A stretch of DNA of 64,000 bases from Flintibacter sp. KGMB00164 (lineage in GTDB: Bacteria > Bacillota > Clostridia > Oscillospirales > Oscillospiraceae), in NCBI RefSeq assembly GCF_008727735.1, contig NZ_CP044227.1:682001-746000 (forward strand), written 5' to 3'. This document shows, piece after piece, positions 51,832-59,972 of this stretch (position 1 is the stretch's first letter; the number at the start of each line of letters is the position of its first letter). Below the pieces are notes generated by a model. It did no database searches. It was given only the letters and a program-made list of their open reading frames with translations, and was not told where the DNA came from. A program made the translations under genes and the position numbers.

Positions 51832-51903
51832 TATAATCTATTTTTATGCCCTTTCTATCTGACTAGCGAAAGCGACCTGCATGGGCAAAACGAGGTGGAA
51901 GCA

Positions 51904-54900
51904 TTGTACTTAAAGGCATTGGAGATCCAGGGCTTCAAGTCGTTCCCAGATAAGACGGTGCTGACCTTTGGGTCGGACATTACCGCCATTGTCGGACCCA
52001 ACGGATCGGGAAAATCCAATATTTCCGACGCCATCCGCTGGGTTATGGGAGAGCAGTCCACCCGCGTGCTCCGAGGCGGCAAGATGGAAGACGTGATCTT
52101 CGGCGGTACAGCCAAGCGCAAGCAGACCGGCTACGCCGAGGTCTCTCTGGTCCTGGACAACACCAATCATATCTTCGATATGGATGAGAGCGAAGTAATG
52201 GTCACCCGCCGTTACTACCGTTCCGGAGAGAGTGAGTACTATATCAACCGCCGCTCGGTGCGCCTGAAGGATGTCAACGAGCTGTTCATGGACACCGGCC
52301 TTGGCCGGGAGGGCTACTCCATTATTGGCCAGGGCCGCATCGACGAGATCCTCTCGGTGAAGTCCGCCGACCGCCGGGAAATCTTTGAGGAGGCGGCGGG
52401 CATCTCCCGCTTCCGCCACCGCAAGGAAGAGGCCGAACGGAAGCTGGAGCGCACCGATGAAAATCTGGTGCGGATCAACGACAAGATCTCCGAGCTGGAG
52501 TTACAGGTGGAACCCCTGCGGGCTCAGAGCGAGACAGCGAAGAAATATCTGATTTTCCGGGATGAGCTTCGAGGTCTGGAAATCTCCGTGTGGCTGGATA
52601 CCCTGGAGCGCATCCGGGTAAGCACCATCAAGCTGGAGACCGACTATAAAGAGGCGGTGCGCCAGAAGGAAGCGGCGGAGCGGGCGGTAGAGGCCAGCTT
52701 TGGCCGGGCGGAGCAGCTGTCCATGCAGATGCGGGACAAGGAGGTCCAGGCGGATGAGCTGCGCTTTGCCATTCAGGGCCGGGATGCCACCATCCGGGAA
52801 CTGGAGTCGGCGATTGCCGTACTGAAAAGCAATATCCAGCATAATTTAGAGAGTACCGCCCGCATCCGGGAGGAATTGGAGCAGCGTGAGGGGCGTCAGG
52901 ACAGCCTGGACAGCCAGATCGCGGACCGGCGCGCCCGGCTGGAGGAGGTCCAGGCCCAGCTGGAGGAAACCCGGCGCAGTGTGGAAGAGAAGAACAGGCA
53001 GGCGCAGCAAGCTCTGCTGTCTGCAGGTACTTTGGCCAAGGAGCTGGAGGAACTGCGGGGCCGGGAGGCACTGAAGACCGCCGATGCCAACCAGGCAAAG
53101 ACCCTGTTGTCCGCATTGGCTGCCGCGGCCCAGGAGGTGTTGGACCGGGATGAAGCGGTGCGCCAGGAGCTGCGCAGTCTGGAACAGCGGTTGGAAGCCG
53201 CCCGGACTGACGCCGCCGCTGCCGACCGCAAGGAGCGGGATGCCCGGGAGGAGCGGGACGGAGTGAAAAATGTGATCTCCGGCTATGCTCTGCGCCTGGA
53301 CAGCCGAAAGAAGAAAGCGGAGCGGGCCAAGGACCGCCATGTAAAATTGCAGATGGAGGAGAATGCCCTCGCCTCCCGGATCAAGATGCTCTCTGAAATG
53401 GAGAAAATGCACGAGGGTTATTCCAAGGCCATCAAGCTGGTGCTGGGCGAGGCCCAGCGGGGCACGCTGCGCAATATCCACGGACCGGTGGCCGGGCTCA
53501 TCCACGTACCCGACCAGTACACCGTAGCCATTGAGACCGCCCTGGGCGGAGCCATGCAGAACCTGGTGGTGGAGCGGGAGGAAGACGGTAAGGCGGTCAT
53601 CCAGTACTTAAAGAGACGGGACGGCGGCCGGGCCACCATCCTGCCCCTGAGCTCCATCCGACCCTCAGATCTGCGGGAAGCGGGAAGCCTCAGCCGGGAG
53701 CCCGGTTTCGTGGGCATTGCCGATCAGCTGGTAGAGTTTGCCCCCCAATACCGCAATGTCTTTTCCAACCTGTTGGGCCGAGTCGTCGTGATGGAGCATT
53801 TGGATGCCGCCATCGCTGTGGCCCGGAAGTACGGATACCGCTTCCGCATCGTCACCCTGGACGGGCAGGTTTTGAACCCCGGCGGCTCGATGACCGGCGG
53901 CAGCGCCAGCCGCAGCGCCGGTATTCTCAGCCGGGCTAACGAGCTGGAGCGGCTCACCGCGCAGCGCCAGGGGCTGGAGGAGAGCTTGGCTCAGGCAGCC
54001 CGGGAGTTGGAAGAGGCGAACCGGGAAGCGGCGGCCGCAGCCTATGAGATGGAGACCGCTCAGGCCCAGTTGCGTGAGTGGGAGGACGCCATCCTAAAGG
54101 CCCAGGGCGAGCAGGCTTTGTGCCGCAGTATCGTCAGCGACCTGGAGCGGCAGCAGGCCGGCCAGAAGGAAGAACTGGAACAGCTGAAGAAGCGCTCTGC
54201 GGAGATCGAGACCGACACCCAGAGTGCCCGGGACCGGATCCAGGAACTGGAGGGTGCTGCTGCGGCCCTGAAAAGTGAGGCTGAGGGCAAGGCTCAGGGT
54301 CAGAATGATCTTCAGGAACACTCGCTGAAAATTACTCAGGAGCTGGCAGCTCTTAACGCCAGTCTGGCCGCCTTAGAGGCAGAACGGGAGACCGGGAAGC
54401 ATACCTTGGAGGAACTGGAGGCTCTGCGCCGGGATCTGGCCGGAGACCAGGACCAGAGCCGGGCTCTCATTGGCGACTATGAGGAGAAAAATGAGGCCTT
54501 TGCCCAGGAAATCGGGGAGAAGGAGACTCGGCTGCAGAAGCTTCGTCTGGAGAACGAGGAGCAGAACCAGGCCATCGCCCAGCTCAATCAGGAAAAGATG
54601 GAGCTGGAGGGTGAGCGTGTGAAAGCCACTCGGGAAGGCCAGGAGAAGAACAAGGAACTGCTGACCATCGGCGGGGAAGTCTCCCGCCTGGAGCAGAAAA
54701 AGATGGCCTCGTCCATGGACGAGAAGCAGATTTTGGACAAGCTGTGGGAAACCTATGAACTGTCCCACGAGGCGGCCAAGCTGCAGCGGGTGGAGATCGA
54801 GTCGGTGCCTAAGGCCAGCCGCCGCATTGGAGAGCTGAAAAAGAGTATCTCCGCGCTGGGCAATGTAAATGTGGGAGCCATTGAGGAATTTGAGCGAGTC

Positions 54901-55476
54901 AATGAGCGGTATACCTACCTCACTGACCAGCGGGACGATGTGGAGAAGGCCAAGAAGGAACTGGAGGATGTGATCGCTCAGATCACCGGGGAGATGAAGA
55001 CCATTTTTGCCCGGGAGTTTGACAGTATCAACCGCTCCTTCGGCGAGACCTTTGCAGAGCTCTTTGGAGGCGGAAAAGCCACGCTGGAGCTGGAAGACCC
55101 CAACGATATCCTCAACTGCGGCATCGAGATCAAGGTGCAGCCCCCCGGTAAGGCGCTGAAGATCATCTCTCTGCTGTCCGGCGGCGAGAAGGCCTTTGTT
55201 GCCATTGCCCTATACTTTGCTATTTTGAAGGTGCGGCCCACTCCGTTCGTTGTGATGGACGAGATTGAGGCGGCCCTGGACGACAACAACGTGGTGCGCT
55301 TTGCCCACTACATGCGTGCCATGACCGATCACACCCAGTTTATCGTGATCACCCACCGCCGCGGCACAATGGAAGAAGCCGATGTGCTCTACGGTGTCAC
55401 CATGCAGGAGCAGGGTATCAGCCGAATGCTGACCATCAACCTGAATGATGTAGAGAAGGAACTGAATATCCGATAG
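51904..55476 (+). CDS. smc: Chromosome segregation ATPase SMC
   Basis: A 1190-aa condensin subunit. N-terminal ATPase half with Walker A GPNGSGKSN (31-39), long coiled coils (about 170-500 and 680-1010), a hinge (about 505-665, with GPVAGLIHVP and GGRATILPL), and the C-terminal ATPase half with signature LLSGGEKAF and Walker B FVVMDEIEAALDDNN. The TTG at 51904 is preferred: it is five bases behind CGAGGTGG and gives the canonical MYLKALEIQGFKSF, whereas GTG 51895 lies inside that site. A 120-bp element follows the stop; ftsY is four genes on. Confidence 0.96.
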   Translation: MYLKALEIQGFKSFPDKTVLTFGSDITAIVGPNGSGKSNISDAIRWVMGEQSTRVLRGGKMEDVIFGGTAKRKQTGYAEVSLVLDNTNHIFDMDESEVMVTRRYYRSGESEYYINRRSVRLKDVNELFMDTGLGREGYSIIGQGRIDEILSVKSADRREIFEEAAGISRFRHRKEEAERKLERTDENLVRINDKISELELQVEPLRAQSETAKKYLIFRDELRGLEISVWLDTLERIRVSTIKLETDYKEAVRQKEAAERAVEASFGRAEQLSMQMRDKEVQADELRFAIQGRDATIRELESAIAVLKSNIQHNLESTARIREELEQREGRQDSLDSQIADRRARLEEVQAQLEETRRSVEEKNRQAQQALLSAGTLAKELEELRGREALKTADANQAKTLLSALAAAAQEVLDRDEAVRQELRSLEQRLEAARTDAAAADRKERDAREERDGVKNVISGYALRLDSRKKKAERAKDRHVKLQMEENALASRIKMLSEMEKMHEGYSKAIKLVLGEAQRGTLRNIHGPVAGLIHVPDQYTVAIETALGGAMQNLVVEREEDGKAVIQYLKRRDGGRATILPLSSIRPSDLREAGSLSREPGFVGIADQLVEFAPQYRNVFSNLLGRVVVMEHLDAAIAVARKYGYRFRIVTLDGQVLNPGGSMTGGSASRSAGILSRANELERLTAQRQGLEESLAQAARELEEANREAAAAAYEMETAQAQLREWEDAILKAQGEQALCRSIVSDLERQQAGQKEELEQLKKRSAEIETDTQSARDRIQELEGAAAALKSEAEGKAQGQNDLQEHSLKITQELAALNASLAALEAERETGKHTLEELEALRRDLAGDQDQSRALIGDYEEKNEAFAQEIGEKETRLQKLRLENEEQNQAIAQLNQEKMELEGERVKATREGQEKNKELLTIGGEVSRLEQKKMASSMDEKQILDKLWETYELSHEAAKLQRVEIESVPKASRRIGELKKSISALGNVNVGAIEEFERVNERYTYLTDQRDDVEKAKKELEDVIAQITGEMKTIFAREFDSINRSFGETFAELFGGGKATLELEDPNDILNCGIEIKVQPPGKALKIISLLSGGEKAFVAIALYFAILKVRPTPFVVMDEIEAALDDNNVVRFAHYMRAMTDHTQFIVITHRRGTMEEADVLYGVTMQEQGISRMLTINLNDVEKELNIR

Positions 55477-55597
55477 GCACGGACCCTGCGAATGCGTGGG
55501 GGCCCCGCACGAGCAGCAGAGAGAACGAGCTTTGCCCGAAAGGGGAAAGCGAGGGATTCGCAGCTTGTGAGGACGAAGGAACGGAACATCCGCTAGG
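55477..55597. repeat. 120-bp structured element with duplicated smc 3' end
   Basis: It starts at the smc stop. CTGCGAAT (55486-55493) pairs with ATTCGCAG (55556-55563), enclosing two hairpins (GTGGGG/CCCCGCAC type, and GCTTTGCCC-GAAA-GGGGAAAGC). The smc end 55455-55477 recurs at 55575-55597 with three mismatches in 23 bases. The element is open in the smc frame: after the TAG, 33 sense codons lead to a second copy ending in TAG. Sequence is unlike copies 1-3 at 31-34 kb. Confidence 0.75.
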
Positions 55598-55605
55598 AGG
55601 AACAC

Positions 55606-56160
55606 GTGAAAGAGCAGAAAAAAGGAAAATGGAGCATCATTGGAATGATCGCACTGGTCGTGGTGCTTTTTATCGGCGTGAAAATCGCCTTTGCGGCACT
55701 GGACCTGGCCATTGGGCAGAACCAACCGGACGTGATCCGGCAGCCTTTGAGTACGGAAAGCGGCGGCGACAGCCAGTGGATGCTGCTGACCAAGGATGAC
55801 AAAAACGAAGAGGTGACCCAGTGGCTGGAGAAAGCGGACCGGGGTGACCAGGCCTACTGGCTGGAGCGGCAGGAGGCGGGGGAGTATGTGCTCTTCCTGC
55901 CTATGCAGGACCGGATGCTGGATGCAGACGATATTACTGTGACGGAAGAAAAACAGGAAGACGGCAGCGCTGCGCTGGTACTGCGCATCCGCACCTCCGA
56001 GGACAGTGAGGATGCGGAATCTGGCCAGCTGCTGATTTTCCAGGACTTTCGTTCCTCCTGGAACGGAGAGAACGTTCGGGTCGTATTGGATGGCCGGGAG
56101 CTGGAGGTACAAAAGTGTATTGCCACCGGCGGTGAACTCTACTGGAGCGGGGAGGATTGA
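55606..56160 (+). CDS. Membrane-anchored protein of unknown function
   Basis: A 184-aa protein with one N-terminal membrane helix (about residues 8-32) and an extracytoplasmic domain rich in acidic residues; no recognised family. The start is GTG 55606 with AGGAGG six bases upstream. It is the first of three small genes between smc and ftsY, separated from the next by three bases, so they are one operon. Codon use is like the neighbours. Confidence 0.7.
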   Translation: MKEQKKGKWSIIGMIALVVVLFIGVKIAFAALDLAIGQNQPDVIRQPLSTESGGDSQWMLLTKDDKNEEVTQWLEKADRGDQAYWLERQEAGEYVLFLPMQDRMLDADDITVTEEKQEDGSAALVLRIRTSEDSEDAESGQLLIFQDFRSSWNGENVRVVLDGRELEVQKCIATGGELYWSGED

Positions 56161-56163
56161 GTC

Positions 56164-56472
56164 ATGCGGGAGGACCTCAGCTGTCTGCGCTGCGGGGAAA
56201 AAATGCAGCTGATCAGGCGAGAATTTATCCAACTGGGCAAGGCCGGGGTGTTTTCCGGAGACTGGGGTAATCGGCTGGCCGGAGCTCTGGATGTAGATAT
56301 TCTAGGTTGCCCGAACTGCGGTAAGCTGGAGTTTTTCCGGGCAGACTGGAATCAGGAGCCGGAGGAAGAGGCTGGGAGCATTGCTAAGGTCTCCTGTCCT
56401 TATTGCGGCCATAGCTACGATATGGATGACCCCAAGTGTCCATACTGTGGGGCGAAGAACACCAGGCTTTAA
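56164..56472 (+). CDS. Zinc-ribbon protein
   Basis: A 102-aa protein with paired CxxC motifs at both ends: CLRCGEK at the start, CPNCGK in the middle, and CPYCGHSYDMDDPKCPYCG near the C-terminus, enough for two zinc ribbons. No membrane segment. Nucleic-acid or protein binding is possible, but function is unknown. ATG 56164, three bases behind the previous stop; the next zinc-ribbon gene follows 12 bases on. Confidence 0.78.
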   Translation: MREDLSCLRCGEKMQLIRREFIQLGKAGVFSGDWGNRLAGALDVDILGCPNCGKLEFFRADWNQEPEEEAGSIAKVSCPYCGHSYDMDDPKCPYCGAKNTRL

Positions 56473-56484
56473 GGAGAGCTCGAC

Positions 56485-56733
56485 ATGACACTGCGGCAAA
56501 AACAATGGATGCTCCTGCTTTTCCTGCTGGCCGGTTTGCTCCTTTTGCTCCTGTATCCGGAAATGTGGGGAAAGGTATTAGGGCTGGTGCTGTTTTTTGG
56601 AGCGGGCATCCTGCAGCCGATATGGATGCGCTGCCCTTCGTGCGGCATGCATTTAGGAAGATACCCAGGAGACTACTGTAAACTCTGTGGGGCTAAAATC
56701 CCCTGGAACGAAAAGAAGAAAAGGATACTTTGA
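56485..56733 (+). CDS. Small two-helix membrane protein with C-terminal zinc ribbon
   Basis: An 82-aa protein with two adjacent membrane helices (about 8-25 and 28-46) and a zinc ribbon CPSCGMHLG...CKLCGAK. The same layout as the protein at 4744-4995, although they share little sequence. ATG 56485 follows AAGGAGAG. ftsY starts two bases after its stop, so expression is coupled to the SRP receptor. Confidence 0.78.
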   Translation: MTLRQKQWMLLLFLLAGLLLLLLYPEMWGKVLGLVLFFGAGILQPIWMRCPSCGMHLGRYPGDYCKLCGAKIPWNEKKKRIL

Positions 56734-56734
56734 T

Positions 56735-57604
56735 ATGGGATTTTTTGATAAACTGAAGAAGATCAATATTTTTGCCAACTTTGGTTCCGAGCTCACCGAC
56801 GACTTCTATGATGAGCTGGAGGAGTCCCTCATCCTGGCGGATACCGGTATGGATACCACCCTGGAACTGGTGGAGGAGCTGCGGGGCCGGGTGCGGGAGG
56901 AGCACATCAAGACCGTGGAAGAGGCCCGGGAGTGCATGTGCCGGGTGATCACCGATGCCATGACTGTGGGCGAGCCCACCTTGAACCTGTCCACCAAGCC
57001 CGCCGTGGTACTGTTTATCGGAGTCAACGGCGTGGGCAAGACCACCACCATCGGTAAGATCGGCCATCAGCTCAAGAATGAGCGGAAAAAGGTGCTGCTG
57101 TGTGCCGCCGACACCTTCCGTGCCGCCGCCGCTGAGCAGCTGACCATCTGGGCCGAGCGCTCCGGTGTGGAGATCATCAAGCAGCACGAGGGGGCCGACC
57201 CCGCCGCCGTGGTCTTTGACGCCGCCTCTGCCGCCAAGGCCAGAAGGGCCGATGTGGTGCTCATCGACACTGCCGGCCGGCTGCACAACAAGCAGAACCT
57301 GATGAACGAGCTCAACAAGATCTCCCGCGTCATTGACCGGGAACTGCCCGACTGTGCCCGGGAGACTCTGCTGGTGCTGGACGCCACCACCGGCCAGAAC
57401 GGCCTCATCCAGGCCAAGCAGTTTAAGGAGGCCGCTGGTATCACCGGCATCGTCCTCACCAAGCTGGACGGCACCGCCAAGGGCGGCATTGCCATCGCCA
57501 TCGCCAAGGAGCTGGGCGTGCCCGTGAAGTATGCCGGCGTAGGCGAGGGCATCGACGACCTCAAGCCCTTTGATGCCGCCGAGTTTGCCCAGGCACTGAT
57601 TTGA
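56735..57604 (+). CDS. ftsY: Signal recognition particle receptor FtsY
   Basis: A 289-aa SRP GTPase that docks ribosome-SRP complexes at the membrane. NG domain only: the acidic A domain of Escherichia coli FtsY is absent, as usual in Firmicutes. G1 GVNGVGKTT (96-104), CAADTFRAAAAEQL, DTAGRLHNK, TKLDGTAKGG and GVGEGIDDLKPFD. ATG 56735 gives MGFFDKLKK, the typical amphipathic start; it lies one base past the previous stop. Confidence 0.96.
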   Translation: MGFFDKLKKINIFANFGSELTDDFYDELEESLILADTGMDTTLELVEELRGRVREEHIKTVEEARECMCRVITDAMTVGEPTLNLSTKPAVVLFIGVNGVGKTTTIGKIGHQLKNERKKVLLCAADTFRAAAAEQLTIWAERSGVEIIKQHEGADPAAVVFDAASAAKARRADVVLIDTAGRLHNKQNLMNELNKISRVIDRELPDCARETLLVLDATTGQNGLIQAKQFKEAAGITGIVLTKLDGTAKGGIAIAIAKELGVPVKYAGVGEGIDDLKPFDAAEFAQALI

Positions 57605-57632
57605 GTTCCAAGTTGACGGGGAGGTGCAGGGT

Positions 57633-57851
57633 GTGGAATACTGGAGCGGGAAGACTTTGGACCTTGCTTTGGCCTTTTGTCTGTTCTGCATCCTTCTTAA
57701 CATCCGCCGGTACGGTCTGCGGAACCTATGGCGCTCTTTGTGCCTGTGGGGAGAGGGAGTGACCCAAAAGCAGCGCCGGGAGAATCTGGCGGGTCTGATC
57801 GTTCTACTGCTCCTGGTCTTGATAGGCGTGCTGTTTTGGTTGATCCCGTAG
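57633..57851 (+). CDS. Small two-helix membrane protein, unknown
   Basis: A 72-aa hydrophobic protein with helices near residues 8-23 and 46-70 and a basic connecting loop. GTG 57633 has GAGGTG six bases upstream; a GTG at 57624 is part of that site. It lies 28 bases behind ftsY and has no recognised homolog that I know. Confidence 0.6.
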   Translation: MEYWSGKTLDLALAFCLFCILLNIRRYGLRNLWRSLCLWGEGVTQKQRRENLAGLIVLLLLVLIGVLFWLIP

Positions 57852-57920
57852 CGCCACGCAGGTCTTAAGGAAAAATTAAAAGGCGTATTCATATCCAGGT
57901 AACATTTCTGTCGCCGTTTA

Positions 57921-57929
57921 TGGTAGAAT
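57921..57929 (+). promoter_or_regulatory. Extended -10 promoter of the rph operon
   Basis: TGG-TAGAAT at 57921-57929, about 28 bases before the rph start; the -35 is weak. Confidence 0.5.
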
Positions 57930-57957
57930 CAAGAAAAACTGAGAGGAAGTCTGAGTA

Positions 57958-58671
57958 ATGTCTCGTATTGATGGAAGAAAAAATGATGAGCTGCGTCCCA
58001 TCGAGATCATTCCCAATATCAACAAGTTTGCCGAGGGTTCTTGCCTCATTCGCTGCGGCAACACCCACGTGCTGTGCACCGCCAGCGTAGAGGATAAGCC
58101 GCCCCGCCATGTCCCTGAGGGAGAGGGCTGGGTCACTGCCGAGTACTCCATGCTGCCCCGGGCCAACCGGGAGCGCTCCCGCCGGGATATCTCCAAGCTG
58201 AAGCTGAACGGCCGTTCCGCTGAGATCCAGCGGCTCATTGGGCGCTCTCTGCGCTCTGTGGTGGACCGCAAGAAGCTGGGCCCCTGGAATATTACCATTG
58301 ACTGCGACGTGCTCCAGGGAGACGGCGGCACCCGTACCGCCTCCATCACCGGCGGTTTTGTAGCCATGATGCTGGCCTTCCAGAAGATGATGGAGAAGGG
58401 CCAGCTCAGCGAGTACCCCATCAGCGGCTATGTGGCTGCTGTGTCTGCCGGCGTGGTAAATGACGTGCCCATGCTGGACCTGTGCTATGAGGAGGACTCC
58501 AGCGCCATGGTGGACCTCAACTGCGTCATGGACGACCAGGGCCGCCTCATTGAGATCCAGGGTACCGGCGAGGGCCGCCCCTTCACCCTGGAGGAGCAGC
58601 AGAAGCTGGTGGAGCTGTGTGCCAAGGGCATTCAGGAACTCCAGGCCGCCCAGAAGAAAGCGCTGGGCTAA
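57958..58671 (+). CDS. rph: Ribonuclease PH
   Basis: A 237-aa phosphorolytic 3'-5' exoribonuclease trimming tRNA 3' ends. NTHVLCTASVEDKPPRH, GEGWVTAEYSMLPRA and the catalytic IDCDVLQGDGGTRTASITG are complete, so this is an active-type enzyme. ATG 57958 after GAGAGGAAG. It heads an operon rph, PQ-loop gene, rdgB, yhbY and onward; the rph-rdgB order is common in Firmicutes. Confidence 0.96.
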   Translation: MSRIDGRKNDELRPIEIIPNINKFAEGSCLIRCGNTHVLCTASVEDKPPRHVPEGEGWVTAEYSMLPRANRERSRRDISKLKLNGRSAEIQRLIGRSLRSVVDRKKLGPWNITIDCDVLQGDGGTRTASITGGFVAMMLAFQKMMEKGQLSEYPISGYVAAVSAGVVNDVPMLDLCYEEDSSAMVDLNCVMDDQGRLIEIQGTGEGRPFTLEEQQKLVELCAKGIQELQAAQKKALG

Positions 58672-58688
58672 ACACGGAGGGGAGAAGG

Positions 58689-58982
58689 ATGGCACATTTG
58701 TTTGAGACCATCATGCTGGTCTGCTTTGGCGTATCCTGGCCCTTCAACATTTATAAATCCCTGCGTTCCCGCACCGCCAAGGGAAAGAGTCTGCAGTTTG
58801 AGATCCTGGTGGTGATCGGCTATCTGTTTGGCCTGGCGGGAAAGTTTATTGCCAACGACGTGACTTATGTGGTGGCGGTGTATATCCTGGACCTGGTCAT
58901 GGTGAGTACCGATATCGTGCTTACCTGCCGGAACATGAAGCTGGACCGCCTGGCAGAGAAAGAAAGGACGCTGGTATCATGA
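58689..58982 (+). CDS. PQ-loop/SemiSWEET-like three-helix membrane protein
   Basis: A 97-aa protein with three membrane helices (about 4-20, 38-56, 60-80). The loop SWPFNIYKSLRSRTAKGKSL occupies the place of a PQ-loop motif, as in SemiSWEET-type half transporters. No transported substrate can be assigned. ATG 58689 follows GGAGAAGG. The stop overlaps the rdgB start (ATGA), so they are coupled. Confidence 0.7.
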   Translation: MAHLFETIMLVCFGVSWPFNIYKSLRSRTAKGKSLQFEILVVIGYLFGLAGKFIANDVTYVVAVYILDLVMVSTDIVLTCRNMKLDRLAEKERTLVS

Positions 58983-59572
58983 AACTGGTACTTGCCAGTA
59001 AAAATCAGAAAAAGCTCAAAGAGATGAACGAGATTCTCTCCCAGCTGGGGATTGAAGTCTGCTCTGAGGCGGACGCTGGGGTGGACGTCGAGGTAGAGGA
59101 GACCGGAACCACCTTTGAAGAGAACTCCATGCTCAAGGCAAAGGCAGTGATGGAGGCCTCCGGTATGCCCGCCATTGCCGACGATTCAGGGCTGTGTGTG
59201 GACGCGCTGAACGGCGCGCCGGGCGTGTACTCCGCCCGCTACGGCGGAGAGGGCCTGGACGATACCGGGCGTTACCGCCTGCTGCTGGAGAATATGCGGG
59301 GACAGACGCCCAGAACTGCCAAGTTCGTCTCGGTTATCACCTGCTGCTTCCCCAATGGGGATGTGTTGACCGCCCGGGGCGAGTGTCCTGGAACCATTGC
59401 CTTTGCTCCTATGGGAGAGGGCGGCTTTGGCTATGACCCGGTGTTCTTTGTGCCCGGTCTGAAGAAGACCTTTGCCCAGCTTACCCCTGAGGAGAAGAAC
59501 GCAATCTCCCACCGGGGCAAAGCCCTGGAGGACTTCCAGAAAAAGCTGGAAGAATATTTGAAAAAAAAGTAA
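58979..59572 (+). CDS. rdgB: XTP/dITP pyrophosphatase (non-canonical purine NTPase)
   Basis: A 197-aa Ham1/RdgB enzyme removing ITP, XTP and dITP. LVLASKNQKKLKEM (nucleotide loop), TFEENSMLKAKAV, IADDSGLCVDALNGAPGVYSARYGG and GFGYDPVFF are all family motifs, and SHRGKAL ends the core. It overlaps the previous gene by four bases. Confidence 0.95.
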   Translation: MKLVLASKNQKKLKEMNEILSQLGIEVCSEADAGVDVEVEETGTTFEENSMLKAKAVMEASGMPAIADDSGLCVDALNGAPGVYSARYGGEGLDDTGRYRLLLENMRGQTPRTAKFVSVITCCFPNGDVLTARGECPGTIAFAPMGEGGFGYDPVFFVPGLKKTFAQLTPEEKNAISHRGKALEDFQKKLEEYLKKK

Positions 59573-59595
59573 CTTTAGAGAGGAATCAAACGTCT

Positions 59596-59922
59596 ATGGA
59601 ATTGTCAAGCAAACAGCGCGCCCAGCTGCGTGGACTGGCCAACAGCATCGATACCATCCTCATTGTGGGGAAAGACGGAATCGGGGATAATCTGGTCAAG
59701 CAGGCAAACGACGCCCTGGAGGCCCGGGAGATCATTAAGGGCCGGGTGCTGGAAAACTCCCTCATGTCTGCCCGGGAGGCGGCGGAGGCTCTGGCTCCCC
59801 TGACCCGGAGCGAAGTGGTCCAGGTAATCGGAACAAAATTTGTGCTGTATCGTCCAAGTCATCGCAAGGACAAAAAGGATAAGATCGTCCTGGTGGAGGA
59901 CAAGAAAAAGCGCGGCGTATAA
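59596..59922 (+). CDS. yhbY: CRM-domain RNA-binding protein YhbY
   Basis: A 108-aa single CRM (CRS1-YhbY) domain protein associated with large ribosomal subunit assembly. LSSKQRAQLRGLANSID starts the domain and the GxxG-like loop is VGKDGIGDN. A Lys-rich tail (HRKDKKDK) ends the protein. ATG 59596 after GAGAGGAA, 23 bases from rdgB. It is followed by the NadD-YqeK fusion, the usual yhbY-nadD-yqeK-rsfS order. Confidence 0.93.
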   Translation: MELSSKQRAQLRGLANSIDTILIVGKDGIGDNLVKQANDALEAREIIKGRVLENSLMSAREAAEALAPLTRSEVVQVIGTKFVLYRPSHRKDKKDKIVLVEDKKKRGV

Positions 59923-59972
59923 CAGAATAGAGGTTCATCCCTGAAAATGGTGGAGAAAGGTGGCGTCTCACA

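Noticed and set aside
55606..56160. Treating the protein downstream of smc as a reading-through extension of SMC
   Set aside because: It has its own GTG with AGGAGG and an N-terminal membrane helix; the in-frame element ends with a TAG before it.
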